Part shown: positions 51,074-62,727 of the stretch, piece by piece | Numbering within the stretch: the first letter of the stretch is position 1 | Layout: each line of letters begins with the position of its first letter | NCBI GenBank assembly: GCA_003991915.1 | Contig: RQTK01000007.1 | Coordinates: 422,056 to 486,055, forward strand | From: Elysia chlorotica | Lineage: Eukaryota > Mollusca > Gastropoda > Plakobranchidae | DNA length: 64,000 nucleotides | Reading direction: 5' to 3' | Translations under genes and position numbers: made by a program | The notes under the pieces: generated by a model | What the model was told of the DNA's origin: nothing | The model's input: the letters and a program-made list of their open reading frames with translations, nothing else | Database searches by the model: none

Positions 51074-52411
51074 AGTTTGGAACTTACATAGGAGATAACT
51101 TGAATCAAGAAAATCTATAGATGAACTGTCTTATTTGCATGAATGTTTGTTTCTGCGCGTTGGATAAAACCGATATCCTCAGGCACAATGTTTCTCCAAA
51201 GCAATCATGGCTTCCACTCGCAGCATTGTTTTATTGAATTGAAATAACCATGCCCATCCATAAGCAAACTTTATTACGTGGAACTTTATTTTTCGCATTC
51301 ACTGGGTTTGTTCAGAAACAAAGAGATTAAAGGTGAAAAGGAAAAACATACAGACTTCTGTAATCTGTAAACAAGAGAACAAAATTAAATAAAGATATAA
51401 AATGCAAGACTAGTGGGTGAATATGCATAAGTACAAAGGAGTGAAAAGATAGGAAGAGATGGAAAGAAAAAGCTGTGGGGTAGAAAAGTCAATGTTCGGA
51501 ATGCGCCTGAAAAACAGGACAGTAACATTTACAGCGAAGAAAAAAAGAAGAAAGTGAAACAGGAAGAAATGAGGAAAAATAAAAGTAGTAACAAAAAGAT
51601 ATAAAGAGAAGCAGTCGCGTTAAGCAGCCCAAAGGACCGTATCCCAGATATGATTGCAATACCTCGCCCCCCTCCCACCACATTACTCTTGCTAAAGGAT
51701 ACAAGAAAAGAGCCGAAAAAGGGAAAGGAAGTAGAAGGGAAAATATCAGAACTTGAGGTTTCCCCCAGGGAAATCCGGCTGTTAACTTATATCGGTCAGA
51801 ATATCGCTACAGTTATGTAGTCCGAGCAGCTTGTCAGAAAGTATGAAAAAGTCTTTTATATTTGCATAGATCGTGGTATTAAGAAGTGTGTAGGTATCTT
51901 TTCTCTTTATCCCTACTTAAATTGTTTCAATTGTTATTGCTGTTTGAAATAGCCATAATTTGATATCGATATATCTAAGTAATAAATCAGTAAGACTATG
52001 ATAACCAAAATAAAGTTACTCATAAAGTAGTAGCAGACATAACTTAGTTCTATTGTTTTGTTTTTGTTTTATTCAACAGGTTTTTGGCTTATTTTTAGCT
52101 TATATTTTAGCCACGTCAATCAGTCTGTTAAGAAACTGAATATCCATCAAAATAATATTAAAATGAAAAACCTCATTGAGTTCAGAACATGTAATTCTGA
52201 AAGTATTGGGCTCAATAGAAAAAGAGTATATGGCATTTATTTGCATATTTATGCTGTAATATTTTAGTGAGACAAACCAGTGGGAAAAGATCAATGAAAA
52301 TGTGATATAGAGTGAAAGTAGCAGAGATCAGAAGAGAAGGCCCGAAATAAAGAGCGAATTATGACTTAGAGTGGAGAAAAGTGGAGAGACAGTGAGAGTG
52401 GTTGGGGGTTG

Positions 52412-52414
<3 letters not shown>

Positions 52415-52458
<44 letters not shown>

Positions 52459-52484
52459 AAGAAAGAGAGATATAGAGATAAAGT
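52415..52484 (+). repeat. (GA)n microsatellite
   Basis: GA repeats with GAAA and GACA interruptions. Confidence 0.96.
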
Positions 52485-53042
52485 GGCTTAGTTTTCATCG
52501 CAATGTAATTTGTAATATTCCAGATTAAAATAGGCATTTTCATAGATGACGCAAAAGCTGTCACTGCTATTAGCGCTATAATCCGTCGCTGTTTAGGTTG
52601 GATGTTGGGTGTCAAATCAAAAGTTGTATTTCATTTAGCATCTAGTCGTTTCTTATTTTCAATTACACTATGTAAAAAATGTACCAGTACTTAGAATCAC
52701 TGCATCGTTCGGGGCAATGTGAAGCTTACGTCTTTCACTGTTTATTTAGAGTTCCAATACATGTGTATAAATTATGTTGGACAGTTGGTGACAAGAAATA
52801 CAAATGGTGGTTTCAAACTATCGAACATCTTAGATATAGAGAAAAACACTTTTCCGTTTAAAAGGATAAATATTCCAGGCTTACTTTCATTGTCGGCGAT
52901 TGTGCTATCTCGTGGATGGGATTTAAGACAAATATTTGATAATTCAACGTGCTGCAATACAAAGGGAAGGCGGGGATTGCGAAACTTCTGTATCAACAGG
53001 CCACATTTCACTTAGCATGAGATAACAAGGCAGCCTGTTCGA

Positions 53043-53102
53043 GTATCAAACCCGCGGCTCCTTGGATACAAGTTATGCGCTTTACCTCTGGATCTACTCC
53101 GT
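53043..53102 (-). mobile_element. tRNA-like SINE head
   Basis: On the minus strand TAGATCCAGAGGTAAAGCGC (53078-53097) is a good A box and GGGTTTGATAC (53043-53053) a good B box, about 25 bases apart. Sequence below 53043 (52985-53042) is probably the SINE body. Confidence 0.55.
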
Positions 53103-54507
53103 CTTATCCTTTTCTTCATAAAGTCGTGTGCCCTGGTTTGCATTTTCCCTAAAGAACTTTTGTAATAATTATAAAGTGACATGGAGTTTCAAGAGCTACC
53201 TTAAGGTTCCGTGAGGGAGCCTTGGACTGTGTTGCAGTATACATACGATTGTGTTGTTGTAGCAACAAAAATGTACGATTGCGTAGTTTGATCGGCAGTT
53301 GTGACACGGTGTGTAATGAAAACCCACACGTTCTTGGTGACTAGTCCAACACCTGGTGCAATATAGCTCTCCCTGGGAGTCCACTGGTATCGATATGGGA
53401 GTAGGCGGGATGACGCTGTAGTCTGACGACACCGAGAAGTTCTTTTCTTAACTAGATAAAAAGGCTTAACGCAAAAAGTCAACGTTAAAATATGATGGCA
53501 GTCCGTACCTAGATGTAATATTTCAACATCAGAAATGGTAAGAGGTTTACATTTTTCTAACGAAATGCTGATTATGAAACTACTCTATAATATTATATAA
53601 GTTGAGTGAAATGTTGATAAAGAAGATTGGTAACAATAACACTTTCTTATCAAAGACAATTGCGCACAAAAATTATTCAGAAATATTCTGTGTTTGTTTT
53701 TTTTAGTATAAGAAAGAAATGGACTTTCTTTCCATTTTCTTTTTTTTAAAATATGGAATGGATTATCATGGCTATTTTTTTAAAGACATGCTTAAAAATG
53801 TAAGATTATACTGATAAAATGTGCCGTCGTTATCAATGAGAATAAGCATTATTATATCTCGGTACAGGAAGGCTTGAGCAGCATCTAGGAGATAATGGTA
53901 GAGGAGTGTCACAGCTAATACAAATAGGTTTTCATCTTTCCGCAGTGATGCTTTAACATTGTGAATTAAAAGCTTTGAGGAAAGAACTGAACGTACCTCG
54001 ATCCAATCTTTGACCCTTTTTAACTTGTGTCTCTCTAGACAGAAAGGATGTCTGACTTAAATACCCCGGACCATGACAAAGTCTTGGACAAATACTTGAT
54101 CGATTGTCGGATTTTGTGCCTGGTCTATCTCGATATATACAGATAGATGTTACTAAAAGTCTGAAAAGCCATGACCTGTACACACAAAAAAACATAATGA
54201 AACGTAGACTTGCAAGGTTTAGGTTTAGCCATCACAGACTGCCAGGTCGAGACTGTTAGGATTACAGAATTAGACACAAAGTACTATTGAGGCTTGGTGA
54301 GACAGATCAAGTATGCATACAAGAAAAAGTAGAGATAGTCCTGGAGAGTTTTTGTATTCGATAGATGTAATAGAAAGGTAAATCCCGTAGTTGATTACTG
54401 TCTATCAGAAAATACACACAGATCATCTCTGCCTGAAGTTTGGTCCTGAATCTTATTTTAATCTTGTGTTTTTCGATTGTGAGAGTGTGTGTATGTCTCT
54501 CTCATTC

Positions 54508-54510
54508 ACT

Positions 54511-54567
<57 letters not shown>
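54508..54567 (+). repeat. (CT)n microsatellite
   Basis: Pure CT repeats. Confidence 0.98.
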
Positions 54568-54568
<1 letters not shown>

Positions 54569-54729
54569 AATTATATCGTTCTCTCCAGTTTTGACTCGTC
54601 TTCACTCTCAATATATAAATTATATATGTATATATTTTTTACAGTCTGCCTTTCTAGATATTTTCGAACATATTTCTTGAACGTATGTAAGCATATCCGA
54701 CTGTCATATATTAAATGTTAAGTACACAG

Positions 54730-54785
54730 TAATGAGCTGGTAAACAAACAAGTCTGATGAAGGCTTAAGGCTGAAAGCTTGCGCG
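54730..54785 (+). ncRNA. Possible degenerate hammerhead-ribozyme-like motif
   Basis: CTGATGA (54754-54760) and GAAA (54773-54776) are separated by AGGCTTAAGGCT, which could form a short imperfect stem II. A GTA triplet (54740-54742) sits upstream at a possible cleavage position, with AGC/GCT bases that could make a tiny stem III. The phrase TGATGAAGGCTTAAGGCTGA resembles sequences I associate with Penelope-type and other small retroelements. Stem I is very weak and stem II has a mismatch, so activity is doubtful. Confidence 0.3.
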
Positions 54786-55431
54786 TTTTGTATTGTTTAG
54801 TAGATTTTGAAGCCGCACGTGACCTTCTTTTCATGATTCTTTTGTATTGCCACCGTCTATCATCTTGGTGGGTCTTTTAAAACATTCAAGTTCATAACCT
54901 ATTGAATTATCTGAGGAAAAGAGACAAAGGAAAGCATGTTTTTCCTCTGCTCGAATTCAGTCAAGGATTAAAAAGTGCGGCAATTTTCTTTCCAGTATTT
55001 GTATTGGAGTCTAAAATTAAAGAGACCCAGTCGAAAGATAGTCTTTCCAAGTGTCATTTTGCATTATAAAGAAAGAGTACATAAAGCCAGTTTTATCAGC
55101 ATATTGATCCCTGTAAGTTTATATCAAGCTCTTCAATATTGTCCATCTTCTTCCTCAGATTGCAGTGAAGAACACAGATTGTTAAATTACAGTCATTTGG
55201 ACAAGCCATCATGGCATTAGATGGAACGCATCAGTCTCCACAGTGACTAGACCAACTCTTTCTAACGGCCAGGTAGATATTAATAAAGCCGATTTTTATA
55301 GTTTTATTGCAAACCTTTTTTTTTTATTATTAAAGAACTACAATAACACAAATCCTCAAGTCATGGTGAATTAAAATATTTATGCATCAATATCTTAAAT
55401 AAAACATTATATATCTTTCTACGTGTTTGTA

Positions 55432-55519
55432 TGTCTGTCTATCTATCTGTCTGTCTACTTCTCTCTATTTTCCTCTCACCGTTTGTCTCTCTTCATCTTT
55501 CTATCTATCTATTTCTCTG
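55432..55519 (+). repeat. Degenerate CTGT/CTAT tract
   Basis: Loose tetranucleotide repeats upstream of the receptor. Confidence 0.85.
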
Positions 55520-56077
55520 TACTTTTAGAACAGAAGCATTTTACCGTTATGGCATTGAGGAGAACTTAAAATAGGAACAGTAATCGAGATGTGAAGCATG
55601 GTTGAAATATAAGAACAAAATTCGAATGACTTAAGAGATCATCAGAGAAATCTCAATCTTAAACTTTATGAGCCAAAAGTATACCTGGCTCGAGATTTCG
55701 TCAAAGAGGGTGTCTATTTTTACTCGACTAGAAATGTGAAGCTTTGTCTTTTTTTGGGGAAAACTGTCGAATTTTAATTTGTTTCAGCTTGAAAAATCGT
55801 TCTCTTTAAAGTTAATTTTAATTATTTAAAGATTTAAAGTGATAGCACTTAATATTCAACTGAAAGGAATACTGAATCACACAAAACAGTACCATTAAAT
55901 AAATGCAATTTGTGTTGATTTTCTGATGTTCTTAGCTCAATTGCATCTAAATTACAAACATGTTATTTTTCTTTCTTTGTTTTTATTGTCTCCTCTCACT
56001 TTATCTTTTTCATGCATTGTCCTCCGTTAATCTCAAACAAAGTTTATATTCCGTCTTTCCTTTTTTCCTGCCAAAAA

Positions 56078-56115
56078 TTAATAACTTGTCCCTTTTCCAT
56101 TTGTTCCTATTACAG
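56078..56115 (+). promoter_or_regulatory. Candidate 3' splice site of a 5'-UTR intron
   Basis: A long pyrimidine-rich stretch (about 56050-56111) ends in TACAG at 56111-56115. A branch-point-like TTAATAAC lies at 56078-56085, about 30 bases upstream. This is a textbook animal acceptor and would begin the coding exon at 56116, about 200 bases before the start codon. Many amine GPCR genes keep an intronless coding region with introns in the 5' UTR. The matching donor and first exon are not identified in the window. Confidence 0.45.
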
Positions 56116-56195
56116 TTTGGTCTGTAAAACTCAACACTAACAGTGCACAACAACCTTTTCTTCTGTACATTTTATAAACGCTCCCAGCAAATAGC

Positions 56196-56288
56196 ATGTC
56201 TATGAAAGATGATACTGATGTCCGTATCAAATCTCGCTGCACAGCTTGGTGTGTCCACCTGATCTCTTCTAAGATGTTGGTCGCATAA
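56196..56288 (+). other. Upstream ORF (30 codons) ahead of the serotonin receptor
   Basis: An ATG at 56196 opens a 30-codon frame, with internal in-frame ATGs at 56202 and 56274, ending at TAA 56286-56288. This is 29 bases before the receptor start and in a different frame. If the exon starts at the acceptor near 56115, every receptor mRNA would carry it, and it could lower or condition receptor translation. The peptide has no recognised motif. The ORF is seen directly; any regulatory role is inference. Confidence 0.4.
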
Positions 56289-56317
56289 GCAGTGAGAGAC
56301 CAGTCCAGCCTCGCAAG

Positions 56318-57790
56318 ATGACCGCCACTTACGACCTTGTCAGTGCCTCTCCTATGCCTATAGCTGTCTCCCTGGCTGCCTCCAAGGACTCACACTATGA
56401 CCACACTGCCGGTATATTTGACAACGTGACATTTAACCTCTTTGGGAATCTGAGTGAAGCTAACGGAACAGACACAGCCGAGGATGACGCGGCTATCTAC
56501 CCGTATCACCATCCCCGCTACGGAGAGGTACCCATGATCTTTATCTGCATCCTGCTGGGAGGGATGATTCTCGCCATCATTCTGGGCAACATTTTCGTCA
56601 TCACGGCCATACTGGTGGAGAAGTCTCTCCAGGGCGTGTCCAACTACTTGGTTCTCTCCCTGGCCATGACGGATCTCCTCGTGGCCGTGCTGGTCATGCC
56701 ACTCAGTCTCATCAATGAAATCAGCACGAACTGGTTCCTTGGAAACGTTCTCTGTGATATGTGGATCTCAATGGACGTTCTTTGCTGCACCGCGTCTATA
56801 CTTCACCTCGTTGCCATAGCCTTTGACCGCTACTGGGCCGTCTCCAATATCGATTATATTCGCAGTAGGAATGCGCGACAGATCCTTTTTATGGTTGCTA
56901 TTGTGTGGATGGTGTCAGTGTCTATATCGATTCCGCCCCTCTTCGGTTGGCGACATGAATCAGATGGTCCAGAATTCAATGGACAGTGCTTGATCTCTCA
57001 GGACCACGGCTATACCATATTTTCCACTGTGGGTGCTTTTTACTGCCCACTCTTACTGATGCTGGTTATCAACTTTAAAATATACAGAGCGGCTCGCTAC
57101 CGTATCCGGCGAAAGCGGTTTGGAAACCGGAATTGTCATCACAACGGTCTTCAGGCGATAACCGTTCCGATATCAGTCGTTAATGCAGACACATCGCAAA
57201 GGACAAACACTCGTAACTCGTCGGGAAGTGACGTGAGCCAGGACGGTGTGAGTATGTACATGCCTTCTTGCACAAACGCCAACGAAGTGACGCGCATGGA
57301 CACCGAGTCTCCTTTGGACTTGGCGGAAACAACCGACGCGCTCCTGAGCCAAGACCCCAGCCTTCAGCGCATGCTCAGCAACACGCTAACGGTCCCGGCA
57401 TGCACTGTGAACGTGTCCCTGGCGCGACCCGGCCCGGGAGGCGTGGTCTCCAACAACAACGTCACGAAGCGCGCCAAGCGGGGCGCAGACAAGGAACGGT
57501 ACCGCCGTGAGAAGATGGAGATGAGGCGTGAGAGGAAGGCCGCTCGGGTGCTGGGTATCATCACTGGGGCGTTTGTTGTGTGCTGGCTGCCTTTCTTTAT
57601 CGTGGCTGTACTGTTGCCGATGTGTGGTGAGAGCTGCTACATCCCCGACTATGTGCTCAGCCTCTTTTTGTGGCTTGGCTACTTCAACAGTCTCATAAAC
57701 CCCATCATATACACTATATTCAACCCGAGTTTCAGAGTAGCATTTCGGAAAATCTTTTTCCGGCGTATAAGATCAAAGACACTGAGATAA
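56318..57790 (+). CDS. 5-HT1: 5-HT1-class serotonin receptor (rhodopsin-family GPCR), single-exon coding sequence
   Basis: A complete 490-residue seven-helix amine receptor, expected in the plasma membrane and, from its family, to signal through Gi/o. The N-terminus (1-70) has three glycosylation sequons (N36, N44, N49). TM1 holds N91 (1.50) and TM2 D119 (2.50). TM3 runs from disulfide Cys146 through the amine-binding D153 (3.32) to DRY 170-172. W197 is 4.50 and C224 in loop 2 pairs with C146. TM5 has S236/T237 (5.42/5.43), A240 and P244. TM6 has E405 (6.30), CWLP 422-425 and F426/F427. TM7 has W452, Y455 and NPIIY 461-465. Loop 3 is long (about 260-405), as in Gi-coupled amine receptors. The tail is short (about 20 residues after NPIIY) with no palmitoylation cysteine. 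Oddity: position 5.58, normally Tyr, is Asn252 (AAC at 57071-57073). The start is the first in-frame ATG after the in-frame TAA at 56270-56272, with A at -3. An octopamine or dopamine receptor is less likely, because TM3, TM5 and TM7 read as 5-HT1. Confidence 0.95.
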   Translation: MTATYDLVSASPMPIAVSLAASKDSHYDHTAGIFDNVTFNLFGNLSEANGTDTAEDDAAIYPYHHPRYGEVPMIFICILLGGMILAIILGNIFVITAILVEKSLQGVSNYLVLSLAMTDLLVAVLVMPLSLINEISTNWFLGNVLCDMWISMDVLCCTASILHLVAIAFDRYWAVSNIDYIRSRNARQILFMVAIVWMVSVSISIPPLFGWRHESDGPEFNGQCLISQDHGYTIFSTVGAFYCPLLLMLVINFKIYRAARYRIRRKRFGNRNCHHNGLQAITVPISVVNADTSQRTNTRNSSGSDVSQDGVSMYMPSCTNANEVTRMDTESPLDLAETTDALLSQDPSLQRMLSNTLTVPACTVNVSLARPGPGGVVSNNNVTKRAKRGADKERYRREKMEMRRERKAARVLGIITGAFVVCWLPFFIVAVLLPMCGESCYIPDYVLSLFLWLGYFNSLINPIIYTIFNPSFRVAFRKIFFRRIRSKTLR

Positions 57791-58346
57791 CAGTGAATAT
57801 TTATTTTGTTAATGTGTTATGAAGAGACATTCGTTTTCCGTTTTTATTCTTTTTGTTTGCGTCGCGGGTATTTTTCTTCAGTGAAGATTAATTAAAAAGT
57901 GAGAACCAGCCATGGATACAAGAACTTTAATCTACAAATCGTATTCTGATCTCAGATGCATCGACTTTACGTTTCATAATTGCGTTTAGAGTCCCTAAGA
58001 TTTCTAGGCTGATGAAGAAATTTTATAAAATACCCCAAATCCAAATGCATTTTATGTAAAAACTTTGTAGGAAAGAACATAGACATGTTTCCACGTTTCT
58101 CACGGATGTGAGGCTTTTTGTTAACCTTTTGTAGCATGCGTTGAAAAAAATCAAACATGCAAAGTTTTTACCCAGATTCTTAAGTATTAAATCTCTATGG
58201 TTATACAGAGAAGATTCGGCAGAACATTTTTTTCCAAACATTAGTAAATGTAAGGGATCGCAATTGATGCAATTAAAGTAAGCTTTTCATTACATTGATG
58301 CCATGTACATGTCTTGGGGGCTTAAATCGAAACATAATATGTTGTA

Positions 58347-58352
58347 AATAAA
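58347..58352 (+). terminator. Candidate polyadenylation signal (AATAAA) of the receptor gene
   Basis: A canonical AATAAA about 560 bases after the receptor stop codon. The hexamer is frequent by chance in DNA this AT-rich, so the assignment is tentative; a cDNA 3' end would settle it. Confidence 0.25.
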
Positions 58353-59430
58353 TATTCTAAAGAAGGTCGCTTTGACTGTGATGATGTTGATGAAGAGAAA
58401 AAATTGGTTCCATAGTCCTCTACACAATTGTAAATTTGAACTAATTCAATATTTAGCATGCCGCTACACACAACCTTGTTGAAATGCCGTTGTCGGCCCA
58501 TCATTGTAAAATATTCCTTTGGTGTAATATAGAGAGAGAGACCAACGATGGAGATGTGAGCAGCGAACTATTTTTGACTTCTTTCATAATGAGTTTTGAC
58601 TATCAATTAAATCTTAGATTTCATTGAAAAAACAATTTTAATACTTCAGACACACGTCTATTATTTTTAATTATATTCCAAAGCCAAAAGTTTCTCTGCA
58701 TACCTTTGTGTTACCTTTATAAAATGTTAAAGCAGAAAACATTTTTTTTTAGGATTCCAACTCTGAGGTGGATGTTTAAAGTGGGTCCAAAGGTTTTACG
58801 TGAAAATGTGTCAATATAGTGATCGGCACACATCAGTTATGCAGTCATTCAAACAGTAACATTGTTATCGCTTCAAAGTAAGGTTTTGAACAAAAGGATT
58901 ACAAATAGTACTTTATCGTCCCGTAACGTCCTTTTAGACGCTTTACCACTGTAAAAGCAATATTTTTTGAAACATCAGTACAGCTCTCTGATCATTTAAG
59001 TGACCTTACTGAAAATTGTACAACCTAGCAATGGTCTTTCTATGCGCCACATTATGTTACTGTGTTGATTACTGTTTGAATTACACCCATCCTCAGTTAA
59101 TTACAAACTAAACATACAATTAAAAAAAATATTGGTTATTGAGGATGTTTCAAAGTTTTTCGGGGATATGGCATTATAATATCAAATTAATCTCGGTGGT
59201 TTAACTTTGCGTCGCGAAAAGAGGCGCAGAGTATTCTTCTTCCATAGCTAGGTCCAATAATCCATTGGAGAGTCCTATTTAAAGTTGACACGAGACGGAT
59301 GCCCCAGTCCTTGGCACCGCTGATAAGATGTATCGGCCCGCCAACAAAGCTAGCTCCGTCACTCTATCAAGATTACTGATCAACTCAAAGGCAGACATTT
59401 CTTTTGCTTTCCACCTGATAGTGTTATAAT

Positions 59431-59443
59431 CCCCCCCCCCCCC
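59431..59443 (+). repeat. Homopolymer run of 13 C
   Basis: An uninterrupted C run. Confidence 0.95.
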
Positions 59444-62400
59444 GCACTCAAGCTGGTACTTTGATTGAGCTAGTTAATGTTTTTTTTTTTATCAATGCTC
59501 GTATACTGTATTGCATATCATATTGCAAGACCGAAATATTCAAGACGACCGTCCGTATCATTTTAAAGTTAGAGCGGCCGACAATACCCATTGAAAGGTG
59601 AATAGCGATAAAGAAAAAAGGGGGTTTCTCGCTCTTCTCTGAACTTCATCATAACATGTCCTGATGTAGCAAAGAAAGGTGGGGAAATGTTCTAAGGCTG
59701 TAATTAAATAATCTGTGGAAGCTCAAGTTACATAGATTTTAATTTGTTGCTTAGTGACGACTTAAGTATAATACATTAGTGATTTCAATTAAACCTGATT
59801 GGTATGAAGTAGTCTTTACTTTTCCATCGTGAATTTTCTCATAATTTATAGTTCGTCAAAGTAGTGGCGAAATATAACTCTGAGTTATACTTTTTGGAAA
59901 AAAATTATTCTTAAGCTATTGGACCAAAACATATCATCTTAGCATCGGCCTAAAACTTCTGAACATTTTGCAAAGAATACTTAACATTTTTACTCAAAGG
60001 CAGCTACAACTGCATTGTGAAATCTACGCAAAAGACTTTGTTTTTCATTTTTTTGTATCTTGTTTGAAACAGTACTAAACACAATTTCAACTTAAACAAG
60101 CGCGGAGAACGTGGGTGGGTCCATTTCATTCTTTAGAAAGATGTCTCCTTCGTGAAGTAATAGGGCGTAGCTTATAATTATGTTGACCTTAATGTGCAAT
60201 TAATATGAAGTTGGGGAGGGGGTATAATTTATTTTAAGAAGCTAACCTCTAAAAGAAACGAATGTTAAAATTGAAATATACCGCGGATGAGGTCGCATTA
60301 ATACGAAATGACGCAATGGGTCTACCTAGTCTTGCAACAACAAAAAAATGCAAGAACAAAACTCATAAATCATAAGACACATTATTTAACGGAGTCCTTT
60401 GGTATCCTTTTAGGGCGTGCGCAACTAAAATCGATGGTTCTTCCAAAGAAGCAGAAATGAGTCGGGAGCAATTCCGCCCAGGAGACATCCATCAAACAGC
60501 TGCTCGACTCACAGTAAACCAGTGAGAATTGTGCCGTTATGTTTTTTCACTTGCATTTTAATTGATTTGTCTCTGGGTAGGTTTTCAGATTTTAATTTTT
60601 ATTTTAAATCAAATGGGCTTTTCTTATCCCTACCTCGAAAAATGTTAGGTAGTCTGTAAATAAGTCGTTATAACTCATGTTCAGGAGAATACTTTTTTAC
60701 TTCTTTTTTACAGTTCTTTGAACGGAAAAATCATGTAATGAAAGGTTATTGAATGAGCATAATTATATAGAGAGTAACCCGATATCGGACACCAAATGAG
60801 CACAATATTCCACAAACAGTTGTAAAGCAAAAAGTACATTAAAATGTTTTTGCATTACAGAGACAGAGAAAATGTTAGTCATCCGGGATTGGAAACAAAT
60901 GAATATAATTATTCCATAAAGATCTAGGGGATACGGGCGGAAGTACTATATAGGCCTACACACTCTAATTACAAAACCCCTAGTGTACAATATCGCTATA
61001 GAAAGTGATTGCTTTACGCACTATAAAGCTAGAATATAGTTTTCTAGGTCTCAAGAAAATATAATAATATGCAATGTAAAGTTAATTGAGATATATGCAG
61101 CGCTTACGTTCATTCTTTGGATAGAAGTACGATACTAATTATATTATAATTATATTATATAACTAATTTTTACAGGAACGCTATAGTTCATAAGTACGTA
61201 ATTAAACGATACACATACGATTATGTATTTGCTGTTACTCAAAAAGTTAAAAAGATAAGACTTATGTCCTGGAGATGGGAACCACAATTACAAACTGGCG
61301 CAGGAGTACAACCAAAAAGTAAAAAAGAAAACTCAATAAGTTAAAAGCAAAAAAATGTTTGCCCGAGCCTGGTATTTTGCAATTTTTTTCAAGGATCGTT
61401 TAGAATTAAAATAGATCTAAATAGACAAAAAAAAAGAGAAAGAACAATTAGTACAAAAGATTATGCCGAAATAAATGTAGATCTAGATCCAGATAGGCCT
61501 AGTTCTAGGTTAGACTTCTGCTAATCTAAGGGTTTAAGATGTGGAGAAAGGTTACACACAAAAAAAGAAAGAAAAAAAATAATTTAATAAGAATTTCCAT
61601 TTCCATTCGAATCGATAGATGTGTGAACATTTTTTGAAATGATTGTTACTGTTGAAAACACTTCAAATTTCTATAACTTTTTAATCCGTACCTCTCTCAG
61701 TTTGATGAGCTTGAGTTAGGAAGCTACCATAGTCCCGCGGGGGCTACTCTCTTATTAATTTAGATAGTTTGTTGTTTGTGCGAAACTTTGCCGCACACAT
61801 ATATGGAGTTATTATTCAGATGCAGAGATTTCATTATCAGAAGCCTTTCATTTTTGTCGAGGGAGCTCTGTTCAAAAATATATACTTAATATAGAAACAC
61901 TCTGCACCTGAAGAATTCTTTCCATTAGTTTTAAAGATTAAACATATTGAACTCTACTTAAAATAATATGTTAAATTTTCATTTTTCTTGTAAATGGTTA
62001 CATGGCATTCGGACGATAAAAGCCTGACATCTGTTGACAAAATTTAGTAGCATTCTAGTCTGCTTGTTAAAAGAAGGAATTGAAGAAAGCATATTAACTA
62101 TAATTTATAAGGGGTGTATCTGATAAGTAGAACCTACTTTTATACTGATAAATAAAATTTAAAAGAAAACTCGGAGAGGCCATTATTCATACACATTTTT
62201 AGGATATATGTAAACAATTCTTTAATTATTGTTTTTAAAGTTGTTTTTTTAATATTACGAAATAAAATATGTTTTTAGGAGATGAGAAAAGAAACCTTAT
62301 ACATACTCATGGTGTTTGTACCATCACGTATTCGATGTTTCTATTAATGGTTACAGTTAATAAAAATCGTTTGAGCGATTGCACCGAGGCTTCTGAAGAA

Positions 62401-62654
62401 GACCTCGGATTGCATGCATGAATGAATGTACAATTTTGCATTAGCTTTTAACGATCTCTCTCGTTTTGTTACACAATTACATACATGCGTTTGTCTCGTT
62501 GTTAATTGAGAGAAAACAAAACTATCAGTTGTGTCTCAGAGGCGATTTCCATTAGTTTTGTGTCTCATAAGTTGTTTTCGAATTCAGGAACGAAGAAGGT
62601 ATCAGAGCTTGTCTTTGGTGCGAATCAAATACAAAATGTAAGAGACATATAGAG

Positions 62655-62673
62655 AGACAGAGAGAGAGAAATA

Positions 62674-62719
<46 letters not shown>

Positions 62720-62727
62720 GAGAGATA
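62655..62727 (+). repeat. (GA)n microsatellite
   Basis: GA repeats with a few interruptions. Confidence 0.97.

Larger units (their letters stand above)
49894..56077. other. Gene-free interval upstream of the receptor
   Basis: Contains listed repeats, one SINE and the hammerhead-like motif. No exon is identified. If the acceptor at 56115 is real, much of this is likely intronic to the receptor gene. Confidence 0.5.

Noticed and set aside
50736-51108. 120-codon poly-Leu and poly-Ser frames
   Set aside because: Produced by the CTT/CTC microsatellite.
53196-53482. Overlapping minus-strand frames with several Cys residues, possible zinc-finger exon
   Set aside because: Cysteine spacing fits no finger family, and the region adjoins a SINE whose body may extend nearby.
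57268-57564. Alternative frames inside the receptor gene
   Set aside because: Shadow frames of the GC-richer loop-3 coding sequence.
62386-62412. Hairpin CCGAGG...CCTCGG as a microRNA or structural RNA
   Set aside because: The stem is only about six base pairs with a large internal loop; short hairpins like this arise by chance.
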